Source: an uncultured Acetatifactor sp. (GTDB taxonomy: Bacteria; Bacillota; Clostridia; Lachnospirales; Lachnospiraceae). From it: a stretch of DNA of 64,000 nucleotides. Under the pieces are notes generated by a model. It had not been told where the DNA came from, searched no databases, and saw only the letters and a list, made by a program, of their open reading frames with translations. The first letter of the stretch is position 1; each line of letters begins with the position of its first letter. Location: contig CAKRTS010000006.1 of NCBI GenBank assembly GCA_934402315.1, positions 1 to 64,000 on the forward strand, read 5' to 3'. The position numbers and the translations under genes were made by a program. Below are positions 34,230 through 42,702 of the stretch, in pieces.

Positions 34230-34720
34230 TAAAAGTAACCCTTTCCTTTCCCGGCGATTTCCGCCTCTGCAATTCCGGTCTTTACCAGCTCCAGAACCCG
34301 CTCCATACGGTCTGTCAGGTAGAGAAAGCCGATCACTGCCTCAAAGCCGGTCGCCTTGAGGTATTCTGCCGCCGTGGCATTCTTCGCCATCGTGTGCGGC
34401 TTGGAGTTCTTACCGCGGCGGTAGACTGCCGCTTCCTCCTCCGTCAGCCTGTCCATCAGCACATCCACAATTCTCGCCTGCGCCGTAGCACTGACATATT
34501 TTACCGTTATCCTGTGCAGATCGTTGGCGGGGCGGTTCGCACGCTCCACAACAACTGTCCGTATGATGAGGTCATAGACTGCATCCCCGATGTAGGCGAG
34601 CGCCAGCGGGGAATAGCCTCTGACATCCTGCTGTTTTCCGGGAAATACCGCCTTGATCTGCTGTAACAGGCTCCCGTCTGCGCTCTGCACCGTTTCTGCC
34701 GTATTTATGCTTTCTTCCAT
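34229..34720 (-). CDS. mrnC: Mini-ribonuclease III
   Basis: 163 residues. RNase III catalytic domain without the double-stranded-RNA-binding domain. The signature LALAYIGDAVYDLIIRT carries the catalytic acidic residues. RRGKNSKPHT and AAEYLKATGFEAVIGFLYL complete the family pattern. It matures the 23S rRNA ends. It overlaps cysS by 16 bases and rlmB by 1, so all three are translationally coupled. Confidence 0.94.
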   Translation of the reverse strand: MEESINTAETVQSADGSLLQQIKAVFPGKQQDVRGYSPLALAYIGDAVYDLIIRTVVVERANRPANDLHRITVKYVSATAQARIVDVLMDRLTEEEAAVYRRGKNSKPHTMAKNATAAEYLKATGFEAVIGFLYLTDRMERVLELVKTGIAEAEIAGKGKGYF

Positions 34721-36126
34721 TTTACACCCTCGCGCGTATCCTCGATGACAATGCCCTTTTCCAGAAGCTCTGCGCGGATCGCGTCAGCCTTGGCGAAGTC
34801 TTTTTCCTTCTTTGCCGCCTTGCGCTCCTCGATCTTCTGAAGGACATAGCTCTCCAGCTCTGCGTCCACACTGTTTGCCTCCTCCTTCCGCGCATGTGCG
34901 GTCGTCAGGTCAAGGGACAATACATAGTCGAAGCTCTCCGCCAGCGCATACTTGGTCGCATCCGAAATATCCGCCTTCAGCATATCATAGAGAACCGTAA
35001 TCGCCATCGAGGAGTTCAGGTCGTCGCAGAGCGCCGCCTCAAATTTCTCCCGGTATGCCTTGAACGCCCCTTCGTCGATCTCGCCGTCGCGGTTCAATGT
35101 CCCGATCTTCTTAACCAGCTTATCGTACGCCGCGCTCATATTGTCGAGCACCTCGTAGGAGAACTCCAGCGGCTTGCGGTAATGGGACTGTAAGCAGAAG
35201 AGTCTGTAAATCAGGGGATTATATCCCTTGGATTCCAGCAGCGAAACCGTCAGGAAATCTCCCTTGGACTTGCTCATCTTGCCGGATTTATCATTTAAGT
35301 GATGCACATGGAACCAGTAATTACACCACTTATGTCCGAGGTAGGACTCGCTCTGTGCCACCTCGTTCGTGTGGTGCGGGAAGATATTGTCCACACCGCC
35401 ACAGTGGATGTCCATGTATTCGCCGAGATGCTTCATGCTGATGCAGGAGCACTCAATGTGCCAGCCGGGGTAGCCTACGCCCCACGGGCTATCCCACTTT
35501 AACTCCTGATCGTCAAACTTTGACTTGGTAAACCAGAGCACGAAATCGCTCTTGTTGCGCTTATTCTCATCCTCGTCCACGTCGTCGCGCACCCCGACCA
35601 GAAGCTCCTTCTCGCTCTGGTTGGAGAATACATAGTACTCCTTCAGCTTTGAGGTATCAAAATAGATATTCCCGCCCGCCTCATAGGCATAGCCCTTCTC
35701 AAGCAGCACCTCAATCATATGGATAAATTCCGGGATGCAGTTTGTTGCCGGCTCCACAACGTCCGGTCTCTTGATATTCAGCTTCCGGCAGTCCTCAAAG
35801 AAGGCGTCCGTATAGAATTTTGCGATCTCCATGACGGTCTTATGCTCGCGCTTTGCGCCCTTGAGCATCTTATCCTCGCCCGTGTCGGCATCGCTGGAGA
35901 GATGTCCCACATCCGTAATATTCATGACACGCTTCACATCATAGCCGATATAGCGCAGTGTCTTCTCCAGCAGATCCTCCATGATATAGCTCCGCAGATT
36001 GCCGATGTGCGCATAATGGTACACGGTCGGTCCGCAGGTGTACATTGCAACCTTGCCGTCCACATTCGGTACAAACTGCTCCACCTTCTTTGTCAGTGTA
36101 TTATAGAAAGATAACTTGTTCTCCAT
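34705..36126 (-). CDS. cysS: Cysteine--tRNA ligase
   Basis: 473 residues, class I ligase. The HIGH-type motif appears in YTCGPTVYHYAHIGNLRSY. The zinc ligands are the Cys of that segment plus CSCIS..HHTNEVAQSE. KMSKSKG is the KMSKS loop. A C-terminal helical domain ends in EDTREGVKWK. It is expressed with cysE behind a T-box whose specifier is probably UGC, so uncharged tRNA-Cys would raise both cysteine synthesis and charging. Overlaps mrnC by 16 bases. Confidence 0.97.
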   Translation of the reverse strand: MENKLSFYNTLTKKVEQFVPNVDGKVAMYTCGPTVYHYAHIGNLRSYIMEDLLEKTLRYIGYDVKRVMNITDVGHLSSDADTGEDKMLKGAKREHKTVMEIAKFYTDAFFEDCRKLNIKRPDVVEPATNCIPEFIHMIEVLLEKGYAYEAGGNIYFDTSKLKEYYVFSNQSEKELLVGVRDDVDEDENKRNKSDFVLWFTKSKFDDQELKWDSPWGVGYPGWHIECSCISMKHLGEYMDIHCGGVDNIFPHHTNEVAQSESYLGHKWCNYWFHVHHLNDKSGKMSKSKGDFLTVSLLESKGYNPLIYRLFCLQSHYRKPLEFSYEVLDNMSAAYDKLVKKIGTLNRDGEIDEGAFKAYREKFEAALCDDLNSSMAITVLYDMLKADISDATKYALAESFDYVLSLDLTTAHARKEEANSVDAELESYVLQKIEERKAAKKEKDFAKADAIRAELLEKGIVIEDTREGVKWKKA

Positions 36127-36141
36127 TTTCTTCTTCCTCCT

Positions 36142-36837
36142 TTATTTGGTTTGTTCCTGCTTATCCTCCGCGCAGCCGCGCTGCAGCAGCCGCATTTCCT
36201 TCTCCAGCTCCAGCAGTCTGTTGGTAAGCTCCGAGTTGGCGCGTTGAAGATTTGCAATGTCCTCTTTTACAGGATCCGGCAGATCGGTCTGGTTCATGGT
36301 CTCCTGCGGCAGTGCGGTATTGCCCCGCTTGACGACACGCCCGGGCACGCCGACCACGGTAGAGTTCGGCGGCACCTCGCTCAGAACCACGCTGCCGGCT
36401 CCGATCTTGGAGTTGTCCCCGATGGTGAAGGAACCAAGCACCTTCGCTCCTGCGCTGATCATGACATTGTTCCCGATTGTCGGGTGACGTTTCCCGTGCT
36501 CCTTGCCGGTTCCGCCCAGCGTCACTCCCTGATACAGCGTCACATTGTCCCCGATAATGGTCGTCTCACCGATAATCACACCGTTTCCGTGATCGATGAA
36601 AAGCCCTTTTCCGATTTTGGCGCCCGGATGGATCTCTATACCGGTCTTCCTCACGCCCCTCTGGGACACCCATCTCGCCCAGAAATAGTGCCCGCCCTCA
36701 TACAGACGGTGCGCAATCCTGTAATGCAGCATGACCTTGAAGCTCGGATAGAGAAATACCTCCATCGAGGAATGAATCGCCGGGTCACGCTCTCGTATGA
36801 TTCTGATTTCATCCCTGACATTGCTGATAAACCCCAT
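36142..36837 (-). CDS. cysE: Serine O-acetyltransferase
   Basis: 231 residues. Makes O-acetylserine, the first step of cysteine synthesis. The N-terminal helical part (starting with IRERDPAIHSSMEVFLYPSF) leads to a left-handed beta-helix of hexapeptide repeats with the active-site HGNGVIIGETT and GVTLGGTGKEHGKRHP. The tail ends in a charged coiled-coil segment (about 195-222) not typical of short CysE. AAGGAG precedes the ATG. First gene behind the T-box leader, 15 bases before cysS. Confidence 0.95.
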   Translation of the reverse strand: MGFISNVRDEIRIIRERDPAIHSSMEVFLYPSFKVMLHYRIAHRLYEGGHYFWARWVSQRGVRKTGIEIHPGAKIGKGLFIDHGNGVIIGETTIIGDNVTLYQGVTLGGTGKEHGKRHPTIGNNVMISAGAKVLGSFTIGDNSKIGAGSVVLSEVPPNSTVVGVPGRVVKRGNTALPQETMNQTDLPDPVKEDIANLQRANSELTNRLLELEKEMRLLQRGCAEDKQEQTK

Positions 36838-36852
36838 AATGACTCCTTTACG

Positions 36853-37108
36853 CTAAAAACCGCGCATAAATTTCATCCCAAGAGACGAATTTATCCGCGG
36901 TTCCACTCTTCTTAAAGACCATAGGTCTTCCACTCAAGACATTTAACGCATGCCGGACGTGTCTGCCTACCTGCCATCACGCGGCTCTCTGCAGACCTGC
37001 TCCCGGAGGCACTTCCCTTTTCTCCGATGAGGAACGCTCTCAGCCGATGGCGCTCCCTCTCTGGCCTTCTTCCGAAAAGGTACTCTTTCCGTTCACTGCA
37101 TTTATCTA
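36853..37108 (-). promoter_or_regulatory. T-box riboswitch, probably cysteine-specific, upstream of cysE-cysS
   Basis: On the minus strand the leader contains the T-box sequence AGAGTGGAACCGCGG (36910-36896), whose UGGN part pairs with the tRNA 3' end. A terminator follows: CCGCGGATAAATT (36900-36888) against AATTTATGCGCGG (36874-36862), then TTTTTAG. Stem I elements (CCAGAGAGGGAGCGCC, CGGCTGAGAGCG) and a GTCTGC/GCAGAC stem are visible. In the expected specifier position the sequence reads GAAGTGCCTC, so UGC (Cys) at 37011-37009 is the likely codon. This fits both downstream genes. The exact base pairing was not folded by program. Confidence 0.88.
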
Positions 37109-37114
37109 TTAATC

Positions 37115-37143
37115 AGAATATGCAAATTCTATGATTTTGTCAA
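37115..37143 (-). promoter_or_regulatory. Promoter of the cysE operon
   Basis: On the minus strand TTGACA (37138-37143) and TATTCT (37115-37120), 17 bases apart. The transcript would begin near 37108, giving a leader of about 270 bases that holds the T-box. Confidence 0.78.
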
Positions 37144-37174
37144 CTGAATTTTCCGAATGCACTCCCGCCGCCCT

Positions 37175-37714
37175 CTACTTATGGGCAGGACATCCGCTGC
37201 AGCCCGCACATCCGCCGGACACCTGCTGTGCCGTGAGATCAAACGGACTGGTCAGCATACAGATCGCCTGAGAGGAAATTCCCTCTCCCGATCCGGTGAA
37301 CCCAAGCCCTTCCTCCGTTGTCGCCTTGACATTGACGCAGCTGATATCCACTTCCAGAACCCTTGCGATATTCTCCCGCATGCTGTCAATATAGGGGCGC
37401 ATCTTCGGCGCCTGTGCAATGATTGTCGCGTCAATATTCTCTATGATAAATCCGTTCTCCCGGAGAAGCTCACCAACCTTCTCCAGCAGAACCAGTGATG
37501 AAATTCCTTTGTATGTGGGGTCTGTGTCCGGGAAATGCTTTCCGATGTCTCCCATCGCCGCCGCCCCCAAGAGTGCGTCCATAATGGCGTGCAATAAGAC
37601 ATCCGCATCCGAGTGGCCCAGAAGTCCCTTTTCGTAAGGGATCTCCACACCGCCGATAATCAGCGCCCTGTCCTCTGCGAGCCTGTGTACATCATAGCCC
37701 ATTCCGATTCTCAT
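37175..37714 (-). CDS. ispF: 2-C-methyl-D-erythritol 2,4-cyclodiphosphate synthase with a cysteine-rich tail
   Basis: 179 residues. Fifth step of the non-mevalonate isoprenoid pathway. The start [10 protein letters not shown] and [20 protein letters not shown] hold the zinc ligands (Asp8, His10, His42 region). [10 protein letters not shown] and [17 protein letters not shown] complete the active site. IspF is normally 155-165 residues. Here about 15 more follow, ending [13 protein letters not shown], with a CxxCxxC pattern that the family does not need. It sits 14 bases downstream of the DEAD-box gene and in front of the cysE promoter. Confidence 0.94.
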   Translation of the reverse strand: MRIGMGYDVHRLAEDRALIIGGVEIPYEKGLLGHSDADVLLHAIMDALLGAAAMGDIGKHFPDTDPTYKGISSLVLLEKVGELLRENGFIIENIDATIIAQAPKMRPYIDSMRENIARVLEVDISCVNVKATTEEGLGFTGSGEGISSQAICMLTSPFDLTAQQVSGGCAGCSGCPAHK

Positions 37715-37728
37715 TCAGCAAGCTCCTC

Positions 37729-39333
37729 CTATTCCTTTCTCTTCCTCTTCGGACGCGCAAACGCGATGCCGCGCTCCGTGCCGTCGCGTCTCAGATCCTT
37801 CGGTTTTCCGCCGTCTTCCCTGCGGCGCTCTCTGCTTCCTCTGCCGCGCCCATCGTCTCCACGGCGCTCTCTGTCTCCTCTGTAGCGTCCATCGTCTCCG
37901 CCTCCTCTGTAGCGTCCTTCGCCGTCTCCGCGGCGCTCTCTGCTTCCTCTGTAGCGACCGTCATTGTCCCTGCGTCCGTCACCCCGCCGGAAGCCTTCTC
38001 TGCGCACCGGCTTATCCACCTCAATCTCCGGCCCCTTGTCACCGACCTGCAGTTTCAGCATTGCAGCCGCAAGCTCCAGTATGTCGCACTCCTCTTTCTC
38101 AAGCTTGCTGTTGAGGAACTGCTTCATCAGCTCCATATCCTCGTGCTCGTGAAGCTCCCACGCCTTCTCCAGATAGTTATCCGCCTTCGCCTTTAACACC
38201 TTGGACGCACCGGGCAGCTTCTTCTCCTCAATGGTTGTATGACAGACTCGCTCGATCTCACGGATGCGGTAAAGCTCTCTGGCGGAGGCAAAGGTGAACG
38301 AGCGTCCCGTCCTCCCCGCGCGCCCCGTTCTGCCGATACGGTGCACATAATATTCAATATCCTGCGGGATGTCATAGTTGATGACAGCCTCCACATTGTC
38401 CACATCGATTCCTCTCGCCGCCACATCCGTCGCAATCAGGATATTCGTGCTGCCCGCCCGGAAACGGTGCATGGCAACGTCGCGCTGATGCTGCGACATA
38501 TCTCCGTGTAAACCCTCTGCGCGGAAGCCGTTTTTCTTCAACACCTCCGCAAGCTCATCCACCTTGACCTTCGTATTGCAGAAAATCAGGCAGAGCGCCG
38601 GCTGGTAATACTCCAGAAGGCGGATGCACGCCGCATCCTTGTCCTGACTCTTAACCTTATAATATCTCTGGGAGACCAGCGGGATTGTCAGTTCCTTCGC
38701 CGCCACCCTGACCAGTCTTGCATTCTTCTGGAACTGTCCTGTGATCTCAAGGATCGGCTGCGGCATCGTCGCCGAGAAAAGCGCTGTCTGGTGCTCATTC
38801 GGAATCTGTCCCAGAATCAGCTCCATATCCTCCCTGAAGCCCATATTCAGCATTTCGTCCGCCTCGTCCAGCACTACCATATTTACATGGTCGAGCTTGA
38901 TCGTGTGACGGCGCATATGATCCATGACACGCCCCGGCGTACCTACTATAATCTGCACGCCCCGGAGTCCGCTGATCTGCTTTCCGATCTCCTGTCCTCC
39001 GTAAACGGGTAGCACCTTTACGCCATGCATGTACTTTGCGATCTTGCGAAGCTCCTCCGCCGCCTGAATCGCCAGTTCTCTTGTCGGGCAGAGGATCACA
39101 CACTGCAGCTTTTTCAGATCGGGATCGATCTTCTGCAGTGCAGGAATGCCAAAAGCCGCCGTCTTTCCGGTTCCGGTCTGCGCCTGTCCGATCATGTCCT
39201 CCCCGCTCAGCAGGCACGGAATCGCCTGCTCCTGTATCGGGGAGAAGGTTTCAAACCCCATCTCCTTTACCGCTCTTAAGATTCTTTCATCTATCATTTC
39301 TTCCCATGTTTCATACTCGTTCTGATTTTCCAC
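37729..39333 (-). CDS. DEAD-box RNA helicase (CshA/DeaD-like) with an RGG-rich tail
   Basis: 534 residues from a GTG at 39333 with AGGGAGA upstream. Helicase core with Q motif region FSPIQEQAIP, motif I AQTGTGKT, Ia PTRELAIQ, II DEAD, III SAT and VI HRIGRTGRAGRTG. A helical dimerisation-like segment follows (about 375-440). The last about 85 residues are a low-complexity RNA-binding tail of RYRG/RERRGD repeats ending PKRKRKE. Such proteins remodel mRNA and ribosome assembly intermediates, often in the cold. The 5' leader holds a terminator-like hairpin (39381-39431) behind a strong promoter. Confidence 0.94.
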   Translation of the reverse strand: MENQNEYETWEEMIDERILRAVKEMGFETFSPIQEQAIPCLLSGEDMIGQAQTGTGKTAAFGIPALQKIDPDLKKLQCVILCPTRELAIQAAEELRKIAKYMHGVKVLPVYGGQEIGKQISGLRGVQIIVGTPGRVMDHMRRHTIKLDHVNMVVLDEADEMLNMGFREDMELILGQIPNEHQTALFSATMPQPILEITGQFQKNARLVRVAAKELTIPLVSQRYYKVKSQDKDAACIRLLEYYQPALCLIFCNTKVKVDELAEVLKKNGFRAEGLHGDMSQHQRDVAMHRFRAGSTNILIATDVAARGIDVDNVEAVINYDIPQDIEYYVHRIGRTGRAGRTGRSFTFASARELYRIREIERVCHTTIEEKKLPGASKVLKAKADNYLEKAWELHEHEDMELMKQFLNSKLEKEECDILELAAAMLKLQVGDKGPEIEVDKPVRREGFRRGDGRRDNDGRYRGSRERRGDGEGRYRGGGDDGRYRGDRERRGDDGRGRGSRERRREDGGKPKDLRRDGTERGIAFARPKRKRKE

Positions 39334-39380
39334 TATTGTCTCCCTCTCAGCGCTCTCGCATACCTAAAAATTTTCGATAC

Positions 39381-39431
39381 AACAAAACTGCTCACTTGTG
39401 CCTTCTGATGTCCGACGATACAAGTGAGCAG
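39381..39431 (-). terminator. Terminator or attenuator in the leader of the DEAD-box gene
   Basis: Perfect 12-bp stem (CTGCTCACTTGT at 39388-39399 with ACAAGTGAGCAG at 39420-39431), 20-base loop, and TTTTGTTGT behind it on the minus strand. It lies about 25 bases downstream of the promoter at 39463-39491 and about 50 bases before the helicase start. It can therefore stop the upstream GNAT transcript and also transcription meant for the helicase. Confidence 0.75.
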
Positions 39432-39462
39432 AATCTTCCATTCATTTTCTCGACAGTGGTTA

Positions 39463-39491
39463 AGTATATCACGAAACGTGCATGATGACAA
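39463..39491 (-). promoter_or_regulatory. Promoter upstream of the leader hairpin
   Basis: On the minus strand TTGTCA (39486-39491) and TATACT (39463-39468), 17 bases apart. Transcription would run through the hairpin at 39388-39431 into the helicase gene. Confidence 0.7.
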
Positions 39492-39547
39492 GCACAAAAC
39501 GTATATAAAAACAGCCGCTTCTATCCTGCGCTTCCCCCTTCATCCGC

Positions 39548-40120
39548 TCATAAATCTGCCTCTGCAGTTTTTGTCCAATACCCATTATAGGCATATCCTT
39601 TTTTGTCAATCAGTAAATTTCCGGATTTTGCAAAACCTGCTCTCTGAATTGCTTTTATTCTCTCGACCGCATATATTGGTGCCTTCGTAAGCACACCTTT
39701 ACATCCCAGCATTTCTTCAAGTTTTGGTGTTACAAGTGCAAAAATGTCATACAATGCATCCTCTTGCTCGTAATCACTTCTCACATCCACTCTTAAAATT
39801 CCCATATGATTAAATGCATCTTCTGACACTCTCAGGCATAATTCTACTGTTCCAATTACACCCGCTGCCATCTTATCAACAACGGAAAGTCTTACAAACC
39901 AGCCATTTTCATATGACATATGCCAGAATGCGATCGCCTCTTCCATTCTTTCTTTTGTTGCATAATAAAAATTATCTCCGTCACAATTATCACTGTTAAA
40001 GAACGGCAACGCGTTTTTATCGCTGTATACCTTTAATAAGTCATCACAATCCTCATCACGAAATAATCTTATTATGAACTTTTCACTCTCTAAAGTTGGG
40101 CATGTTTCATATATATTCAT
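39548..40120 (-). CDS. GNAT-family N-acetyltransferase
   Basis: 190 residues. RimJ/RimL-like acetyltransferase fold: N-terminal SEKFIIRLFRDEDCDDLLKVY, central VIGTVELCLR, LRVDVRSDYEQEDALYDIF and C-terminal VERIKAIQRAGFAKSG with the usual helix-turn-strand. The substrate is unknown. A strong AAGGAGG precedes the ATG. Base composition is more AT-rich than the helicase next to it, and it is the first gene of the accessory region. Confidence 0.85.
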   Translation of the reverse strand: MNIYETCPTLESEKFIIRLFRDEDCDDLLKVYSDKNALPFFNSDNCDGDNFYYATKERMEEAIAFWHMSYENGWFVRLSVVDKMAAGVIGTVELCLRVSEDAFNHMGILRVDVRSDYEQEDALYDIFALVTPKLEEMLGCKGVLTKAPIYAVERIKAIQRAGFAKSGNLLIDKKGYAYNGYWTKTAEADL

Positions 40121-40194
40121 AAAATCCTCCTTAGCATTAATGGCGTTGGTTTTGTCACACTATATTGACCTAAACGAAGCATCCCTCCGGCTGC

Positions 40195-40611
40195 TTACCC
40201 ATGGTAATCACCGGTTGCGGAATTCACCACGACATAGGGGACGATCTTGCCGTCAATCTCTACATAGACCTGATATATTCCCTCATCCAGCTCCTCGTAG
40301 TGATCCGGCCTGACACCGTAGTTTTCCAACAGACTTTTTTCAAATGCAGTTTTCCATGACTCTTCATCGGTAGAAGTATCTTCCGTGACATCCCCGCCAT
40401 CATTTTTTACACCGGGTACTTCTGTCAAGGCATCTGGTGTGTCGGAAGCGGTGTCAGCCACCAAAGCTGTGTCCGCCGTCGAAGATGCATCTGCCGCCGC
40501 AGAGGTATCGTTTTTCGCCTCTGTCAGTCTGGTACACCCCGTCATAAAAGCAGTCGTCAGTAACACTGACATGGTCAGCAGTGTCATAATTTTTTTCTTA
40601 TACATTTTCAT
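40195..40611 (-). CDS. Small lipoprotein of unknown function
   Basis: 138 residues from the ATG at 40611 with GGGAGG 6 bases upstream. Type II signal peptide with lipobox MTGC, then a long Asp/Ala/Thr-rich low-complexity linker (about 30-85) and a compact C-terminal domain of about 50 residues (SLLENYGVRPDHYEELDEG, then YQVYVEIDGKIVPYVVV). The linker suggests a tether that holds the small domain away from the membrane. It follows the kinase-like gene by 16 bases, so the two may act together. No domain match recognised. Confidence 0.75.
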   Translation of the reverse strand: MKMYKKKIMTLLTMSVLLTTAFMTGCTRLTEAKNDTSAAADASSTADTALVADTASDTPDALTEVPGVKNDGGDVTEDTSTDEESWKTAFEKSLLENYGVRPDHYEELDEGIYQVYVEIDGKIVPYVVVNSATGDYHG

Positions 40612-40627
40612 AGTTCCTCCCATAAAA

Positions 40628-41134
40628 TTATTTTTGCTCCGTCCAATACTGAATGCCCCAATGTTCAAAGTCCCATTTTTCCATATAGGAATTACATTCA
40701 TAGTCGATATAATAAAGTTCTCCCTTGCATGGGACAAAATTGGTCGGATAATAATCGATGTTCAGCCCTGCCGGATACAGCAGACGGCACATAGCACGCA
40801 CCTGTTCCAGCCAGATTGAATCCATCCGTCCCTCCTTGAGCAGCTCCGAAACGGTTGCTCCGGCTATATATTCCTTCAAAATACGTTCCTGCGGGTGATC
40901 CACTGCCAAAAGCTGTGGCAAAGGAATTCCAAGCTTCCGCAGCGTCTCATAATCACGCAGTTCGGATTGCAGTTTATCGCCAAAGGTATAGTACTCACAC
41001 GGCTCGTGATGGATCTGCTTTAGCACATACTGTTCCTTACCATCCGTCACAAGATAGGAGTAACCGCCCTTTCCTTTCCCAAGAAGTCGTAACACGGTGT
41101 ATTTTGAATCATTTACTGTCAGCACATCACACAT
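40628..41134 (-). CDS. Small protein-kinase-like protein
   Basis: 168 residues. Kinase fold hallmarks: Gly-rich loop LLGKGKGGYSYLV, a Lys in QYVLKQIHHE, and a catalytic-loop-like LNIDYYPTNFV followed by YYIDYECN. The order Asp..Asn and Asp resembles the HxDxxxxN and DFG positions, with His replaced by Asn. Only about 170 residues, so the C lobe is minimal; lipopolysaccharide-kinase or RIO-like small kinases are the nearest type. The ribosome site is weak. Substrate unknown; the linked lipoprotein (40195-40611) is external, so direct action on it is unlikely. Confidence 0.7.
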   Translation of the reverse strand: MCDVLTVNDSKYTVLRLLGKGKGGYSYLVTDGKEQYVLKQIHHEPCEYYTFGDKLQSELRDYETLRKLGIPLPQLLAVDHPQERILKEYIAGATVSELLKEGRMDSIWLEQVRAMCRLLYPAGLNIDYYPTNFVPCKGELYYIDYECNSYMEKWDFEHWGIQYWTEQK

Positions 41135-41143
41135 GATTATCTT

Positions 41144-41336
41144 CTAATTCCCTTTCGTTTTCTGTTTCTTTTCATACAATATGTAATAAAGTGGCATTTC
41201 CGCCTCATTCCCCATGTTAATTACTTCCAGATACGGTTCTTTTTGAAAAACCCTTACAAAGCCCTCTGAAAGAATGATCTCCTGATTCTCCCTTTCCTCT
41301 TCCAGTTCTTCCTCTACCAGAAACTGGAAGTTACCG
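41144..41336 (-). pseudogene. C-terminal remnant of an unidentified protein
   Basis: On the minus strand about 63 open codons without a start run to TAG at 41144. They begin NGNFQFLVEEELEEERENQE and include EGFVRVFQKEPYLEVINMG and a final PLYYILYEKKQK. The composition looks like a genuine protein end. It begins exactly where the methyltransferase gene stops, so it is probably the tail of a gene cut by insertion or deletion. Family not known. Confidence 0.4.
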
Positions 41337-42128
41337 TTTTCTTGCTAGCTGTAAATCAATAGTATCATAAATAGTGATTATACTACCATGATTATTAATT
41401 GTTTCTTTAATTTTAGCAAAAAACTCTGTTCTTATACTTTCCTCAATTGCAATATGGTCTGAATATGTTCCAAGAAGTTCAATATACTCATTTGCAGAGA
41501 ATACTCGTTCTCGATAAAATAACTCATATCTAATATCTGAAAAACCATATTTACTTGCAATCATTGCTCGCTCTTTTGCCTGCTGTTCCGTATATTCAGA
41601 TATTGTTTCACGTTCTTTATTGTAATACTTATTGTAATATAGGTCATAAATCTCATCTATTTCTTGTGAAAGCTCTGGATTTCCTTTATCACGATACGGA
41701 TGGTTTGCAAAACGTGCAAAAACACCACCATTTTTCAGCATAGAAAATACTTTTTCATATCCGGTTTTCTCTGGCACCCAATGAAAGGCAGATGCAGAAA
41801 ATACTAAATCAAAAGTATTGTCTTCAAACACTGTATCTTCAAATTTACCTGTAATGACTGAAAATTTTTGATACTCCCGAAATTTATCTTTTAACAATTC
41901 AGAAAACCGTTTTCCATATTCTACTGCTGTCAATTGACATCCAGTTGCTAAAATTGGAGCCGTTGCTTGACCTCCACCACTTCCAATCTCAACCACATTG
42001 CTATTTTCGTTAATAGGAATATAGTCAAGCAATGTTTGATACAATTCTTTTACATAACCAGGACGTAACTTCTCATATGTAGACGCTACTGTATCAAATG
42101 TCCATTCTAATCCTTTCAAAACTGGCAT
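41331..42128 (-). CDS. Class I SAM-dependent methyltransferase
   Basis: 265 residues from the ATG at 42128 (GGGGAGA upstream; the TTG further upstream is unlikely). Motif I is VVEIGSGGGQATAP, followed by LTAVEYGKRFSELL, and motif post-II/IV FDLVFSASAFHWVP, all typical of type 11 small-molecule methyltransferases. Substrate unknown. The gene is clearly more AT-rich than the core genes and is flanked by broken sequences, which suggests recent acquisition. Confidence 0.85.
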   Translation of the reverse strand: MPVLKGLEWTFDTVASTYEKLRPGYVKELYQTLLDYIPINENSNVVEIGSGGGQATAPILATGCQLTAVEYGKRFSELLKDKFREYQKFSVITGKFEDTVFEDNTFDLVFSASAFHWVPEKTGYEKVFSMLKNGGVFARFANHPYRDKGNPELSQEIDEIYDLYYNKYYNKERETISEYTEQQAKERAMIASKYGFSDIRYELFYRERVFSANEYIELLGTYSDHIAIEESIRTEFFAKIKETINNHGSIITIYDTIDLQLARKR

Positions 42129-42362
42129 TGCAACACATCTCCCCAAATTCAAATTTTCAATGCCCTGTCCTGTCGAGACAAAAGCTATTCCAAATGCTGA
42201 ATTATCATTTCCTGCAGAATCTGATATTGCGCTGAAATTTCGCCTTTGTGTTCCTCCAGTTCAGGTTCAAACTACTTTCAACCGCCATACACTATAGGCA
42301 CCAAAAACCATCTCTGTACGCACTTCCATGTCTGATGATACAGCATCTCAACAGTCTGGAAA

Positions 42363-42611
42363 TTATTTAACAATATGTGCCGTGATAATTGTATAACTGT
42401 ATGAATTGATAGTAATTTTGATATTCTCTATCTTGCAGTACCAGTTTTTCCCTTGTTTATAGATATTACATTCTTTATCTAAAACCTTATTCTTACAAAA
42501 CTCAACAACATCGTCTGTATCTAATTTGAGATTTTTCCTAATTCTATCAATACCCATTTCAGTAGTATGAACTTTATCTATATTACCAAGCAATATTCCC
42601 TTATCATCCAT
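42363..42611 (-). CDS. DUF3781 domain protein
   Basis: 82 residues from the ATG at 42611 with GGAG upstream. The pattern NIDKVHTTEMGIDRIRKNL, then DDVVEFCKNKV, GKNWYCKIENIKITIN and the end SYTIITAHIVK matches DUF3781. The family is small, soluble and of unknown function, common in Clostridia accessory regions. Stands alone between degraded stretches. Confidence 0.82.
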   Translation of the reverse strand: MDDKGILLGNIDKVHTTEMGIDRIRKNLKLDTDDVVEFCKNKVLDKECNIYKQGKNWYCKIENIKITINSYSYTIITAHIVK

Positions 42612-42702
42612 TTGTTCTTCTCCTGCAAACACCGATTTTACAACATTCACTAAACTGAATTTTCAGCAGAAACTGTGGCATTAATGTTCCTTATGCTTTT
42701 TC

